A stretch of DNA of 64,000 bases, taken from NCBI GenBank assembly GCA_017307275.1, contig JAFKFK010000010.1, positions 177,218 to 241,217 of the forward strand, in the 5' to 3' direction. How positions within the stretch are numbered: position 1 is the first letter of the stretch; the number at the start of each line of letters is the position of its first letter. A model generated the notes under the pieces. The model was given only the letters and a program-made list of their open reading frames with translations, searched no databases and was not told the origin of the DNA. The position numbers and the translations under genes are program-made. The DNA is from Alphaproteobacteria bacterium. Lineage in GTDB: Bacteria; Pseudomonadota; Alphaproteobacteria; Reyranellales; Reyranellaceae. Of this stretch, positions 1 to 9,151 are shown one piece after another.

Positions 1-322
1 AGGCGCTCAGGGTGGCGTCGCCGTCGACGGGCAAGCCGGCTTCGAGCCGCCGACTGGTCTCGTAGAGTCCGACGGCAATGAACGGTCCGAGAAAGAAGAA
101 GCCGGCGCTCAGCGGCAATACCAGCGAGGGGTAGTCGAACCACAACAGCAGCGCGATGGCCAGCCAGCCCATGACGACGGGAAAAACACCGTAGGACAGG
201 CTGATGAAGGGGACGGTCCACAGATCGTTCCAGCCGGCCGCCAGCCAGCTCCACGGCCGGTCGATCGCGACGCGCCGGATGCGTGGCTGAGGTCCGGGGA
301 AAACCGCGATCGACTCGCTCAT
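1..322 (-). CDS. DUF2189-like integral membrane protein (N-terminal part, cut by window edge)
   Basis: The reverse strand from an ATG at 322 reads MSESIAVFPGPQPRIRRVAI, followed by a DRPWSWLAAGWNDLW stretch and two hydrophobic segments (about residues 40-85). The 'RPW.WL.AGW.DLW' opening followed by membrane segments is what I know from DUF2189 membrane proteins of unknown function. Only about 107 residues are inside the window; the C-terminal part lies beyond base 1. It is divergent from ccoN, and the 124-base gap between the two starts carries the FNR-type box, so it could share low-oxygen control. Family assignment is from memory of the motif and is moderately sure. Confidence 0.6.
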   Translation of the reverse strand, partial: MSESIAVFPGPQPRIRRVAIDRPWSWLAAGWNDLWTVPFISLSYGVFPVVMGWLAIALLLWFDYPSLVLPLSAGFFFLGPFIAVGLYETSRRLEAGLPVDGDATLSA

Positions 323-379
323 GGCGCTTCACTCTCGAAATGCATGCGTCATTTGATATCGGCCTGGCCGACGCAGGCC

Positions 380-393
380 TTGACCCAAATCAA
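380..393. promoter_or_regulatory. FNR/FixK-type (anaerobox) site
   Basis: The sequence TTGACCCAAATCAA matches the TTGA-N6-TCAA dyad bound by FNR, ANR and FixK regulators. It is centred at 386.5, about 60 bases upstream of the ccoN start, in the gap shared with the divergent DUF2189-like gene. cbb3 oxidase operons are classically activated through such a site under low oxygen, so position and sequence agree. Confidence 0.8.
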
Positions 394-446
394 GGTTCTC
401 CCGCGGCGATCTCCTAGGGTCCGCCCGACCTTCGCGGGGAGAAAGC

Positions 447-1910
447 ATGTCGAGTCAAGCAGTCCTGAATACCGGCCGCCCGTCCGCGCCGCGCTATGTC
501 GAGGATGTGATCCGCGCCGCGGTCGTGCTGTCGATGTTCTGGGGCGTCGTCGCCTTCCTGGCGGGCGTCGTCATCGCCGCCCAGCTCGTCTGGCCACAGC
601 TCAGCTTCGACAGCGAGTACCTGACCTTTGGCCGCCTGCGGCCGCTGCATACCTCGGCCGCCATCTTTGCCTTCGGTGGCACGGCGCTGATCGGCACGGC
701 CTTCCACGTCGTGCAGCGCACCTGCCGCGCCCGCCTGTTCGGCGGCGCACCGCTCGGCTGGTTCGTGCTGCTCGGCTACCAGTTCTTCATCGTCACGGCC
801 GCCGCCGGCTATCTGCTCGGCATCACGCAGAGCAAGGAATATGCCGAGCCGGAATGGTTCGTCGATCTCTGGCTGACGATCGTCTGGGTCGCCTATCTGG
901 TTGCCTATCTCGGCACCGTGCTGAAGCGCGAAGAGCCGCACATCTACGTGGCGAACTGGTTCTATCTGGCCTTCATCATCACGATCGCCGGCCTGCACAT
1001 CGTCAACAACATGGCGATACCCGTGTCGATCACCGGCTCCAAGAGCTACGGCGTCTGGTCGGGCGTGCAGGATGCCATGATCCAGTGGTGGTACGGGCAT
1101 AACGCCGTCGGCTTCTTCCTGACCGCGGCCTTCTTGGGCATGATGTACTACTACATCCCGAAGGCTGCGAATCGCCCGGTCTACTCTTACCGGCTGTCGA
1201 TCGTGCACTTCTGGTCCCTGGTGTTCATGTACATCTGGGCCGGCCCTCATCACCTCCACTACACGTCGCTGCCCGACTGGGCCCAGACGCTGGGCATGGT
1301 CTTCTCCGTCATGCTGTGGATGCCGAGCTGGGGCGGCATGATCAACGGCCTGATGACCCTGTCCGGCGCGTGGGACAAGCTGCGTACCGATCCCGGCCTG
1401 CGCTTCTCCGTCACCGCTGTCGGCTTCTACGGCATGGCGACCTTCGAAGGGCCGGTCATGTCGATCAAGGCCGTCAACTCGCTCAGCCACTATACCGACT
1501 GGACGATCGGTCACGTCCATTCCGGTGCGCTGGGCTGGGTCGCCTTCATCGTGTTCGGCACGCTCTACTACATGGTGCCGAAGATGTGGAACCGGCCCGC
1601 CATGTGGTCGACGCGGCTGATCGGCTGGCACTACTGGATCGCCACCATTGGCATCGTTCTCTACATCACGGCGATGTGGGTGAGCGGCATCATGCAGGGC
1701 CTGATGTGGCGCGCCTACGACGAGCTGGGCTTCCTGCAGTACTCGTTCGTCGAGACCGTCGCGGCCATGCAGCCCTTCTACTTCATCCGCTTCCTCGGCG
1801 GGGTCTGCTTCCTGACCGGTGGACTGCTCATGGCCTACAACATGTGGCGCACGATCCGTAGCGAAGCCGAAGTGGTTTCCGCGCGTCCCCACCCTGCTCT
1901 CGCGGCCTAG
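447..1910 (+). CDS. ccoN: cbb3-type cytochrome c oxidase subunit I
   Basis: Catalytic haem-copper subunit of the high-affinity cbb3 oxidase, which reduces oxygen to water in the inner membrane. The 487 residues form about 12 hydrophobic segments. Visible ligand candidates are H68 (LHTSAA), H218 (YGHNAVGF, copper B), H268-H269 (GPHHLHY) and H356/H358 (GHVHSG, haem ligands). A GGGGA ribosome site lies about 6 bases before the ATG. It is the first gene of ccoNOQP, followed ten bases later by ccoO, and the FNR-type box at 380-393 sits upstream. Length and motifs are standard for the family; no anomalies seen. Confidence 0.97.
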   Translation: MSSQAVLNTGRPSAPRYVEDVIRAAVVLSMFWGVVAFLAGVVIAAQLVWPQLSFDSEYLTFGRLRPLHTSAAIFAFGGTALIGTAFHVVQRTCRARLFGGAPLGWFVLLGYQFFIVTAAAGYLLGITQSKEYAEPEWFVDLWLTIVWVAYLVAYLGTVLKREEPHIYVANWFYLAFIITIAGLHIVNNMAIPVSITGSKSYGVWSGVQDAMIQWWYGHNAVGFFLTAAFLGMMYYYIPKAANRPVYSYRLSIVHFWSLVFMYIWAGPHHLHYTSLPDWAQTLGMVFSVMLWMPSWGGMINGLMTLSGAWDKLRTDPGLRFSVTAVGFYGMATFEGPVMSIKAVNSLSHYTDWTIGHVHSGALGWVAFIVFGTLYYMVPKMWNRPAMWSTRLIGWHYWIATIGIVLYITAMWVSGIMQGLMWRAYDELGFLQYSFVETVAAMQPFYFIRFLGGVCFLTGGLLMAYNMWRTIRSEAEVVSARPHPALAA

Positions 1911-1920
1911 GAGACGCGCA

Positions 1921-2646
1921 ATGTTCATTCGTCACGAGGCAATCGAAAAGAACGCCATCCTGCTGGTCGTCCTGACCCTGATTACGGTCTCGATCGGCGG
2001 TCTGGTGCAGATCATCCCGCTCTTCTCCATCGAGACCACGATCGAGCGGGTCGATGGCGTCCGTCCCTATACGCCGCTCGAATTGCTGGGCCGCAACATC
2101 TACATCCGCGAGGGCTGCTACACCTGCCACAGCCAGCAGATCCGCCCTTTCAAGGATGAGGTCGAGCGCTACGGTCACTACAGCCTCGCCGCCGAGAGCA
2201 TGTACGACCGGCCATTTCAATGGGGCTCCAAGCGTACGGGACCGGACCTGGCGCGAGTCGGTGGCCGCTACTCCAATGACTGGCATGTCGCCCATCTCGT
2301 CTCGCCGCGCGCCGTCGTGCCGGAGAGCGTCATGCCTGCCTACCCGTTCCTCGCGGAGAAGAAGCTCGACTACAGCGACATCGCCAAACACCTCGAAGCC
2401 ATGCGCGCGGCCGGCACGCCCTATACCAACGAAATGATCGCCAACGCCCGCGCCGATCTCGAAGCGCAGGTCAATCCGGACCTCGATCCGACGGCGATGG
2501 AGAAGCGGTATCCGCGGGCAGTCGTCGGCAAGTTCAATGCCGACTCGACGGCGATCACCGAAATGGATGCGCTTGTGGCTTACCTGCAGATGCTGGGCAC
2601 GCTGGTGCGCTTCGGCGACATCCCGCCCGAGCGGCTGCGGCAATAG
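1921..2646 (+). CDS. ccoO: cbb3-type cytochrome c oxidase subunit II (mono-haem cytochrome c)
   Basis: Membrane-anchored mono-haem c subunit that passes electrons to CcoN. The ATG at 1921 ([10 protein letters not shown]) is preceded by AGGAGA; the frame is open further upstream into ccoN, but that part is not homologous. One N-terminal membrane segment spans about residues 11-35. The haem attachment motif CYTCH is at residues 66-70, and a methionine in the ESVMPAYPF stretch is the probable axial ligand. The 241-residue length is typical. Confidence 0.96.
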   Translation: MFIRHEAIEKNAILLVVLTLITVSIGGLVQIIPLFSIETTIERVDGVRPYTPLELLGRNIYIREGCYTCHSQQIRPFKDEVERYGHYSLAAESMYDRPFQWGSKRTGPDLARVGGRYSNDWHVAHLVSPRAVVPESVMPAYPFLAEKKLDYSDIAKHLEAMRAAGTPYTNEMIANARADLEAQVNPDLDPTAMEKRYPRAVVGKFNADSTAITEMDALVAYLQMLGTLVRFGDIPPERLRQ

Positions 2647-2656
2647 GGAGACGGAC

Positions 2657-2806
2657 ATGACTCTCGAAGCGCTCGGCGAGCTGCTGACCTCGATCTGGAC
2701 GATCTGGGCGATCCTGGTCTTCGCCGGCATCGCCTTCTGGGCATGGCGTCCGAAAAACCGGCGCCGGTTCGAGAAGGACGCCCGCATCCCGCTCAACGAC
2801 GAATGA
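2657..2806 (+). CDS. ccoQ: cbb3-type oxidase small subunit CcoQ/FixQ
   Basis: A 49-residue single-pass membrane protein (MTLEALGELLTSIWTIWAIL...) ending in a charged tail with the RPKNRRRFEKDA stretch. It lies between ccoO and ccoP with a GGGAG ribosome site upstream, exactly where ccoQ is found. CcoQ stabilises the association of CcoP with CcoNO. The small size, one hydrophobic helix (about residues 9-29) and position support the call. Confidence 0.9.
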   Translation: MTLEALGELLTSIWTIWAILVFAGIAFWAWRPKNRRRFEKDARIPLNDE

Positions 2807-2819
2807 CGAAGGACCGGCC

Positions 2820-3680
2820 ATGCCGACCAAGATCGAGAAGGATACGCTGTCGGGCCAGAACACGACCGGCCACGAATGGGATGGCGTCAGGGAACTGAAC
2901 ACGCCACTGCCGACCTGGTGGATCTATACCTTCTACGCCACGGTGGTGTTCGCCATCGTCTACTGTGCCCTCTACCCGTCCTGGCCGTGGCTGAACGGCC
3001 ACGCGAAGGGCATGCTGGGCTACTGGAGCCGCGCCGAACTCACGCAGGAGCTCGATGCCCAGGCCAAGGCACGAGCGGGCTTCGTCGACCGTATTCGAAC
3101 CACTTCGCTCGCCGATATCGCGAAGGAGCCTGAACTCTTCAGCTTCGCGATGGCCGGCGGTCGCTCGGCGTTCCAGACCAACTGCATGCAGTGTCATGGC
3201 GCTGGCGGCGCGGGCAGCCATGGCTTCCCCAACCTGGTAGACGACGACTGGATCTGGGGCGGCAGTCTCGAGCAGATCCACGCCACGATCGAGCACGGAA
3301 TCCGCAATGCCGACGACAAGTCTCGGCAGTCGATGATGCCTCGCTTCGGCGTCGACGGCATGCTCACGGGCGCCCAGATCGCGGCAGTAACGGACTATGT
3401 GCTGAGCCTGTCCGGCAAGGCGCAGGCCACACCGGAAGGCACGCAGATCTTCCAGGAACAGTGCGCGGCCTGCCATGGCCCCGACGGCAAGGGCAACCAG
3501 GAGCTGGGCGCGCCCAGCCTTGCCGATGGTATCTGGCTCTATGGCGGCAATCGTGATGCGATCTACCGGTCGATCTTCTACGCCCGCAACGGCAGCATGC
3601 CGCCCTGGGCCGGACGCCTCGACGAAGCGACCATCAAGATGCTCACGATCTACGTCCACGCGCTGGGCGGCGGCCGCTAG
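2820..3680 (+). CDS. ccoP: cbb3-type cytochrome c oxidase subunit III (di-haem cytochrome c)
   Basis: Di-haem c subunit that accepts electrons from soluble cytochromes. The 286 residues comprise an N-terminal cytoplasmic stretch with HEWDGVRELNTPLP, one membrane segment (about 33-55) and two periplasmic cytochrome c domains with CMQCH at 122-126 and CAACH at 215-219. Methionine ligand candidates follow each motif (MMPRFG and GSMPPWAG). The ATG at 2820 follows AAGGA. It is 13 bases after ccoQ and shows standard architecture. Confidence 0.96.
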   Translation: MPTKIEKDTLSGQNTTGHEWDGVRELNTPLPTWWIYTFYATVVFAIVYCALYPSWPWLNGHAKGMLGYWSRAELTQELDAQAKARAGFVDRIRTTSLADIAKEPELFSFAMAGGRSAFQTNCMQCHGAGGAGSHGFPNLVDDDWIWGGSLEQIHATIEHGIRNADDKSRQSMMPRFGVDGMLTGAQIAAVTDYVLSLSGKAQATPEGTQIFQEQCAACHGPDGKGNQELGAPSLADGIWLYGGNRDAIYRSIFYARNGSMPPWAGRLDEATIKMLTIYVHALGGGR

Positions 3681-3698
3681 GCCGTATGCGGGCGCACC

Positions 3699-5186
3699 AT
3701 GGGCATCGACACAAAGGTTCGGGATGACGAGGCGGTCTCGCTCGCCGCGCAGAAGGCCGAGCTACCGCTTTACGTCACCCGTATCAAGGTCTACCCGCGC
3801 GCGATCGCCGGCCAGTGGCGGCGAATCAAGTGGGCCGTGCTCGTCCTTTTGCTCGGCCTCTACTACCTGGTGCCCTGGTTGCGGTGGGACCGCGGTCCCA
3901 ATGCCCCCTCCCAGGCGATTCTGATCGACCTCGATGGTCGACGCGGTTGGTTCTTCGATGTCGTCATCTGGCCGCAGGAAGTCTATTTCGTCACTGGCCT
4001 TCTGATCCTGGCATCGCTTGGCCTGTTCTTCGCCTCGTCACTGTTCGGGCGTGTCTGGTGCGGCTTCACCTGTCCGCAGACCGTTTGGACCGACCTCTTC
4101 ATGCTGGTCGAGCGCTGGATCGAAGGCGATCGCAACGAACGCATGCGCAGCGACCGTCAGCCGATGTCGGCAGCCAAAGCCGCGCGCAAGGGCCTGAAGC
4201 ACGCGGCGTGGCTTGTCATCGCCGCGGCGACGGGCGGCGCCTGGGTGTTCTACTATGTCGACGCCCCGACCACGCTGATCAAGATCTTCCGCGGCGAGGC
4301 CTCGCTCGAAGTCTACACGTTCGTCGGATTGTTCACGGCGACCACCTACGTGCTGGCAGGATGGGCCCGGGAGCAGGTCTGCACCTACATGTGCCCCTGG
4401 CCGCGCTTCCAGGCGGCGATGCTCGACGAACAGAGCCTGATCGTCACCTATCAGAAGTGGCGCGGCGAGCCGCGCGGCAAGCACAAGGCCGGCGATTCCT
4501 GGGACAATCGCGGCGATTGCGTCGACTGCCGGCTGTGCGTTGCCGTATGCCCGACCGGCATCGACATCCGCGACGGCCAACAGATCGAGTGCATCGGCTG
4601 CGGCCTCTGCATCGATGCCTGCACGCAGACCATGGACAAGGTCGACCGGCCACGCGGCCTTATCCGCTGGGACACCTTGGCCAACCAGCATGCCAAGGAG
4701 ACCAGCGCAGTCAAAGGGACTGGCCGCGTGGCATGGCGGCCGCTACGGCCACGCACCCTGCTGTATGCGGGCCTGCTCTGCCTCGTCTCGGCGATCATGC
4801 TGGCGGCATTCCTGCTGCGCAGCGACGCGGAGCTGACGGTCCAGCGCGACCGCAGTCCGAATTTCGTTCGCTTGTCGAACGGCGACATTCGCAACTCCTA
4901 CACCCTCAAGATTCTGAACAAGCGCCGCGAGGAAGCTCATTTCCGGGTCTCCCTCGAAGGGTTGCCTTCGGCTGTGCTGGCGTTCGTCGGTGCCGACACC
5001 GATGGTGCAGCAGAATCCCCGAGCCTGGTGGTTCATCCCGACGCCGTCGGCACTTTCCGGGTGCTCGTCACAGTGCCGGCGAAAGGCGCGCCCATGGGCT
5101 CCAAGCCCATCACGTTCCAAGTGCACGAGGCGTCGCAGGCGCGTCGGGCCTCGCACGATGCCGTCTTCGTCGGACCTGGCCGTTAA
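3699..5186 (+). CDS. ccoG: cbb3 oxidase accessory protein CcoG (FixG/RdxA), polyferredoxin
   Basis: Integral membrane iron-sulfur protein; in studied members it reduces copper for cbb3 oxidase maturation. There are about five membrane segments and two classical 4Fe-4S motifs: C274-x2-C277-x2-C280-x3-C284 and C298-x2-C301-x2-C304-x3-C308. Further cysteine pairs occur at CGFTC (121-125) and CTYMC (228-232). A C-terminal Ig-like periplasmic domain follows the last membrane segment (about 365-385). The 495-residue length is normal. It lies 18 bases after ccoP and opens the GHIS assembly half of the operon. Confidence 0.95.
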   Translation: MGIDTKVRDDEAVSLAAQKAELPLYVTRIKVYPRAIAGQWRRIKWAVLVLLLGLYYLVPWLRWDRGPNAPSQAILIDLDGRRGWFFDVVIWPQEVYFVTGLLILASLGLFFASSLFGRVWCGFTCPQTVWTDLFMLVERWIEGDRNERMRSDRQPMSAAKAARKGLKHAAWLVIAAATGGAWVFYYVDAPTTLIKIFRGEASLEVYTFVGLFTATTYVLAGWAREQVCTYMCPWPRFQAAMLDEQSLIVTYQKWRGEPRGKHKAGDSWDNRGDCVDCRLCVAVCPTGIDIRDGQQIECIGCGLCIDACTQTMDKVDRPRGLIRWDTLANQHAKETSAVKGTGRVAWRPLRPRTLLYAGLLCLVSAIMLAAFLLRSDAELTVQRDRSPNFVRLSNGDIRNSYTLKILNKRREEAHFRVSLEGLPSAVLAFVGADTDGAAESPSLVVHPDAVGTFRVLVTVPAKGAPMGSKPITFQVHEASQARRASHDAVFVGPGR

Positions 5187-5198
5187 AGGAGCTTGCCG

Positions 5199-5675
5199 AT
5201 GAGCACCAACCTCGCCTCGCGCGGCCGTTACATTCCCTGGCTCTTCGTTCTGGGGTTCATGCTCGTCGTCGCGGTCAACGGCATCATGATCTGGTTTGCC
5301 GTAGGATCGTTCTCGGGCCTCTATACGCCCAAGCCACGTGACCGCGGGCTGCGCTACAACGACGTCATCACTGCCCAGCAAAGCCGGGATACTCTGGGGT
5401 GGCATATCGACTCCAAGTGGCAACCGGAGAACCGCCAACTCGGCATTACCCTGCTCGATCGCGACGGCCAGCCACTCGCGGGCGCTCATGCAACCGTCGA
5501 GCTGGTGCGGCCAGCGGAGAAGCGGCCACCGCTCAACATCGCCATGACCATCGTCGGACCAGGGCAACTCACGGGGACGGTGGACCTGCCGGCGCGCGGG
5601 AACTGGGATATCGACATCGTGATCGAACGGGACGGCCAGCGCTTCGCGCAAACCCGCCGGATGTTCCTGAAATGA
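5199..5675 (+). CDS. ccoH: cbb3 oxidase assembly protein CcoH/FixH
   Basis: Small membrane-anchored periplasmic protein needed for cbb3 assembly. I chose the ATG at 5199 (MSTNLASRGR), preceded by AAAGGA at 5185-5190; an in-frame TTG six bases earlier is less likely. One membrane segment (about residues 14-38) is followed by a beta-rich domain typical of FixH (GLRYNDVI near the start, GNWDIDIVIERDGQRF near the end). The length is 158 residues. Its TGA overlaps the ATG of ccoI by four bases, which suggests translational coupling. Confidence 0.9.
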   Translation: MSTNLASRGRYIPWLFVLGFMLVVAVNGIMIWFAVGSFSGLYTPKPRDRGLRYNDVITAQQSRDTLGWHIDSKWQPENRQLGITLLDRDGQPLAGAHATVELVRPAEKRPPLNIAMTIVGPGQLTGTVDLPARGNWDIDIVIERDGQRFAQTRRMFLK

Positions 5676-8059
5676 CCGACGCGGCGCTGTTCGCCTCCTC
5701 GCCTGCCGCGCCGGCCACACAGACCTGTGCGCATTGCGGCGAGGTCTTACGCGGACTTTCCGACAGCAAATTCTGTTGCGCCGGATGCGCCGGTGCACAC
5801 ACCATCATCGGAGCAGCGGGCCTTGCCTCCTTCTACCGGCGCCTGGAGGAACGGCACGCAAGGCGGCCGGAGCCGCTCGAAACCGACTTCGGCGGCCATG
5901 CGCAGGCCATCGGCGACAACCAGGCATCGCTGGAGCTGCTGGTCGAAGGTCTCGACTGCGCGGCCTGCGTCTGGCTGATCGAGAGCTTGCTGGCGCGCAA
6001 CCCCGCGATCACCAAGGCCCGCGTTCACCTCTCGACCCGGCGCCTGTCTCTTGGATGGCGCGGTCCTGTCCAGGACGCCAATGCCCATGCAGGCCTTGTC
6101 GCAGCCCTGGGATTCCGGGTGGCGCCCTACGACATCGTCGCGGCCAATGCCGGCGACGATCGCGACTCGCGCGACCTGCTGCGCGCACTCGGCGTGGCGG
6201 GATTTGCCGCGGCCAATGTCATGCTGCTGTCGGTCGCCGTCTGGTCGGGCCATGACGGTTCCATGGGCGAAGCGACGCGCACCCTCTTCCATTGGCTTTC
6301 GGCAGCCATCGCCTTGCCGGCCGTCGCTTACGCCGGTCGACCTTTCTTCCGTTCGGCCGTTGCCGCCCTGAAGGCCGGCCGCACCAATATGGATGTCCCG
6401 ATCTCGATCGGCGTCGTTCTGGCCTGCGTAGTGAGCCTCCACGAGGCCTGGGCCGGCGGGCAACATGCCTACTTCGACTCGGCGATCACCCTGCTCTTCT
6501 TCCTGCTGGTCGGCCGCTATCTCGATCGTCGCGCCCGCGGCCGTGCACGCCACGCCGTGCGCGCCTTGCTGGCGCTGACGGCCCGTAGCGTCACGGTCGT
6601 CACGGCCGACGGCAGCACGGCTCCGCGCCGCGTCGACGCCCTTGCCGTCGGCGATGTTCTGTTGGTCGCAGCCGGCGAGCGGCTGGGGGCCGATGGCATC
6701 GTCTGCGAGGGAAAGTCCTCGCTCGACGCCGCCCTGATCAGCGGCGAAAGCGTGCCGCAGGCCGTCGAGCCGGGCACCCAGGTGTTCGCCGGCATGGTCA
6801 ATCTCGGCGCCCCGCTCCGTGTGCGCGTGACCGCTGCCGGAGACCGCACCTTGCTGGCCGAGATCGTCCGGCTCGTCGAAGCCGCCGAACGTGGGCGCTC
6901 GCGCTTCACGGCCATCGCCGACCGCGTCGCCCGTGCCTATGCACCGGTCGTCCATGTCACGGCGCTGCTGACCTTCTTCGGCTGGATGTTGCTGGGAGAT
7001 CTTGCCTGGGATCGCGCGCTGCTGGTGGCGACGGCGGTCCTGATCATCACCTGCCCCTGCGCGCTCGCCCTTGCCGTGCCGGTCGTGCAGGTGGTGGCGG
7101 GTACGCGTCTGATGCGCTCGGGCATCCTGCTATTGTCGCCGACGGCACTCGAGCGTTTGGCGCAAATCGACCACGTCGTCTTCGACAAGACCGGCACCCT
7201 GACCTTGGGACGTCCCGAACTCGTCGACAGTCCAGCCGACCCCGAAACCCGGCGCCGTGCGGCCGCACTCGCGGCAAATTCCCATCATCCCCTGGCGCGC
7301 GCCCTCCTGCGCGCCGAACCAGGGGTGGCCCCCCTGTTCGACGTCGTCGAGCATCCTGGCGAAGGCCTCCAAAGCAGCACCTCGCGCCTCGGGTCGGCGA
7401 CGTTCTGCGGCGTCACCGATGCGATCGACGACGGCCGCTCCGAACTCTGGTTCGCCGAGACAGGTCTGAGGCCGGTCCGCTTCGCCTTTGCCGATCGGCT
7501 TCGACCCGATGCCTCAAGGGCCGTTGCAGCGCTGCGCCGTGAAGGGCTCGCCGTCGAATTGCTCTCGGGCGACCGGCCGGCCGCCGTGGCCGATGCTGCT
7601 CGCGCCGTCGGAATCGATACCTGGCATGGCGAGGTGAAGCCCGCAGCCAAGGCCCAGCATCTGGCCGAGCTGGCGGCGCAAGGCAAACACGTGCTGATGG
7701 TCGGCGACGGGTTGAACGATGCGCCGGCCCTTGCTGCGGCACATGCCTCGCTCTCCCCGACGACCGCCGCCGAAGCGACGCAGAATGCCGCCGATGCGGT
7801 ATTTCAGGGCGACGCACTGCAGCCGGTCGTCGAGGCGCTGAGTGTGGCGCGTCGCGCCAGCCGGTTGATGCGCCAGAACCTGGCGCTGGCCCTCGTCTAC
7901 AACCTTGCCGCCGTGCCGCTTGCGATCCTGGGCGAGGTCACACCGCTGGTCGCAGCTGTGGCGATGTCCTCGTCCTCGCTGCTGGTGATCGGCAATTCGT
8001 TGCGCCTCGGCGTTCGCCCGCCATCCCTGCGGCCTTCGAGCCCCCAGCAGGTGCACTGA
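5672..8059 (+). CDS. ccoI: Copper-translocating P1B-type ATPase CcoI/FixI
   Basis: Copper-exporting ATPase required for metal insertion into cbb3 oxidase. It starts at the ATG overlapping the ccoH stop. The N-terminus carries a cysteine cluster (CAHC at 19-22, FCCAGC near 34-39) followed by a heavy-metal-associated domain with GLDCAAC (C96, C99). The transport motif CPC is at 461-463, the phosphorylated Asp in DKTGT at 505 and the hinge motif GDGLND at 678-683; the actuator motif is SGES. The length is 795 residues. The extra N-terminal cysteine cluster is usual for FixI. Its stop overlaps the ccoS start (ATGA). Confidence 0.95.
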   Translation: MTDAALFASSPAAPATQTCAHCGEVLRGLSDSKFCCAGCAGAHTIIGAAGLASFYRRLEERHARRPEPLETDFGGHAQAIGDNQASLELLVEGLDCAACVWLIESLLARNPAITKARVHLSTRRLSLGWRGPVQDANAHAGLVAALGFRVAPYDIVAANAGDDRDSRDLLRALGVAGFAAANVMLLSVAVWSGHDGSMGEATRTLFHWLSAAIALPAVAYAGRPFFRSAVAALKAGRTNMDVPISIGVVLACVVSLHEAWAGGQHAYFDSAITLLFFLLVGRYLDRRARGRARHAVRALLALTARSVTVVTADGSTAPRRVDALAVGDVLLVAAGERLGADGIVCEGKSSLDAALISGESVPQAVEPGTQVFAGMVNLGAPLRVRVTAAGDRTLLAEIVRLVEAAERGRSRFTAIADRVARAYAPVVHVTALLTFFGWMLLGDLAWDRALLVATAVLIITCPCALALAVPVVQVVAGTRLMRSGILLLSPTALERLAQIDHVVFDKTGTLTLGRPELVDSPADPETRRRAAALAANSHHPLARALLRAEPGVAPLFDVVEHPGEGLQSSTSRLGSATFCGVTDAIDDGRSELWFAETGLRPVRFAFADRLRPDASRAVAALRREGLAVELLSGDRPAAVADAARAVGIDTWHGEVKPAAKAQHLAELAAQGKHVLMVGDGLNDAPALAAAHASLSPTTAAEATQNAADAVFQGDALQPVVEALSVARRASRLMRQNLALALVYNLAAVPLAILGEVTPLVAAVAMSSSSLLVIGNSLRLGVRPPSLRPSSPQQVH

Positions 8060-8199
8060 TGGACAGCCTGCTCATTCTCGTGCCGGCGGCACTTTTTCTG
8101 GGCTTGCTGGCTCTGGCGGCCTTTCTCTGGGCTCTGCGCAGCGGTCAATACGACGATCCCGACGGGGCTGCGGGCCGCATTCTGTTCGACGACGATTGA
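8059..8199 (+). CDS. ccoS: cbb3 oxidase maturation protein CcoS/FixS
   Basis: A 46-residue protein starting at an ATG that overlaps the ccoI stop. It has one N-terminal membrane helix (MDSLLILVPAALFLGLLALA) and an acidic tail that includes the SGQYDDPDGAAGRILFDDD stretch. The 'W..RSGQYDD..G...RIL.DD' pattern is diagnostic of CcoS, which acts late in cbb3 maturation, in haem b/copper insertion. Position after ccoI and size agree. Confidence 0.95.
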   Translation: MDSLLILVPAALFLGLLALAAFLWALRSGQYDDPDGAAGRILFDDD

Positions 8200-8209
8200 G
8201 GAGAGAAAC

Positions 8210-8404
8210 ATGTCTCACTGGATCATGGGCATATTCGTAGGCCTTCTCGGCCTCGCCGGCCTGTTCATGGCTGGCGCCGCTCGCGACAGCGGTATCCTGG
8301 CCTTCGGCCTCGCCCTGTCGGTGTTCGCCATCCTGTTCTGCTGGTGGATGATCAAGACGTCCTACGACGAAGCCGAAGGGTACGACGGTCGGCGCGAGGC
8401 CTAG
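8210..8404 (+). CDS. Small two-helix membrane protein downstream of ccoS
   Basis: A 64-residue protein with two predicted hydrophobic helices (about residues 4-24 and 28-48) and a short charged tail (TSYDEAEGYDGRREA). A GGAGAGA ribosome site lies upstream and the gap to ccoS is only ten bases, so it is probably the last gene of the oxidase operon. I do not recognise a family. Position suggests an accessory role in respiration, but nothing in the sequence proves it. Confidence 0.7.
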   Translation: MSHWIMGIFVGLLGLAGLFMAGAARDSGILAFGLALSVFAILFCWWMIKTSYDEAEGYDGRREA

Positions 8405-8419
8405 CGAGCGGCCGCCCTG

Positions 8420-8435
8420 CCGGCGATATCGCCGG
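8420..8435. terminator. Perfect 16-base palindrome between convergent genes
   Basis: CCGGCGATATCGCCGG is a perfect inverted repeat, within a slightly larger G/C-rich context. It lies in the 46-base gap between the end of the cco operon and the end of the convergent gene at 8451. There is no T-run on either side, so it is not a textbook intrinsic terminator. A hairpin at transcript ends is the most likely role. Confidence 0.35.
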
Positions 8436-8450
8436 TGGGCTGACGTTTGC

Positions 8451-9053
8451 TCACGGCGACGGCGACGTGCATTTCTTCTTGAGTGCCGCAAACAACGCCT
8501 CGGTAGGCTCGCCTGTTTCGGCTTCGTTGGCAGCAAGCTGAAACTTGCCAATCGCCGCGCGCGTTGCCGGCCCCATCGTGCCGTAGGTGGTGCCGCCATA
8601 GAAACCGAGGTCGCGCAGCAGGAGCTGGATAATCTTGATCTGGTTCGTTCGGTCCGCGGGCCACGGACCGGGCTCAACCCCACATTGGGAAGTCGACGGT
8701 TCAGGCGTCTTCGGCAACAAGGCCGCCGAGTCGCTGCTGGTTGCCTCTGCTTGTAGTGGTAGTGGCATCGCAGGCTGCGGCGCGACCTTCGCCTCAGTCG
8801 GTGCCTTCGCTTCGGGCCGCGCGACACGCGGCGGCAGCTCCAGCCCCCGACCAAGGGGCACCAGCTCCAGCTGTGCCGCTTTGGCAGGGGGAGAAGAAGC
8901 GCGCTCGCTTCCAGGCATCCAGGGCAGATTGCCATTCCCCTTTGCCCAGAGGGCGAAACCAACTCCGCCAAGCAGCGCAAAGACAAAAACGTAAGCCACG
9001 ACGGGTATTGCGAGCCATCGCTTGCTCCACCCGTTTCCGGAAGCCGTCGCCAT
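8451..9053 (-). CDS. Membrane-anchored peptidoglycan-binding-like protein
   Basis: A 200-residue protein with a short cytoplasmic tail, one membrane segment (about residues 13-36), a Pro/Ala-rich linker (about 45-120) and a C-terminal domain. The C-terminal stretch (about 135-195) reads IKIIQLLLRDLGFYGG..YGTMGPATRAAIGKFQ, the pattern of the PG_binding_1 fold, so a cell-wall-facing role is likely. Two cysteines (CGVEP and KKKC) flank the domain. Convergent with the cco operon; likely monocistronic. Confidence 0.7.
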   Translation of the reverse strand: MATASGNGWSKRWLAIPVVAYVFVFALLGGVGFALWAKGNGNLPWMPGSERASSPPAKAAQLELVPLGRGLELPPRVARPEAKAPTEAKVAPQPAMPLPLQAEATSSDSAALLPKTPEPSTSQCGVEPGPWPADRTNQIKIIQLLLRDLGFYGGTTYGTMGPATRAAIGKFQLAANEAETGEPTEALFAALKKKCTSPSP

Positions 9054-9151
9054 GAGAATGCTTCCTCTCGCCCGAACTCCCTCGCTGGCGGGACGCTACC
9101 GAGGAACCGACCCTGCTTCAACGGGGCTTGAGCACCCGAGATACCAGCCGC

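Noticed and set aside
414..1928. Long minus-strand frame opposite ccoN
   Set aside because: Shadow of ccoN in GC-rich DNA; Asp/His/Arg/Gln-rich translation unlike any family.
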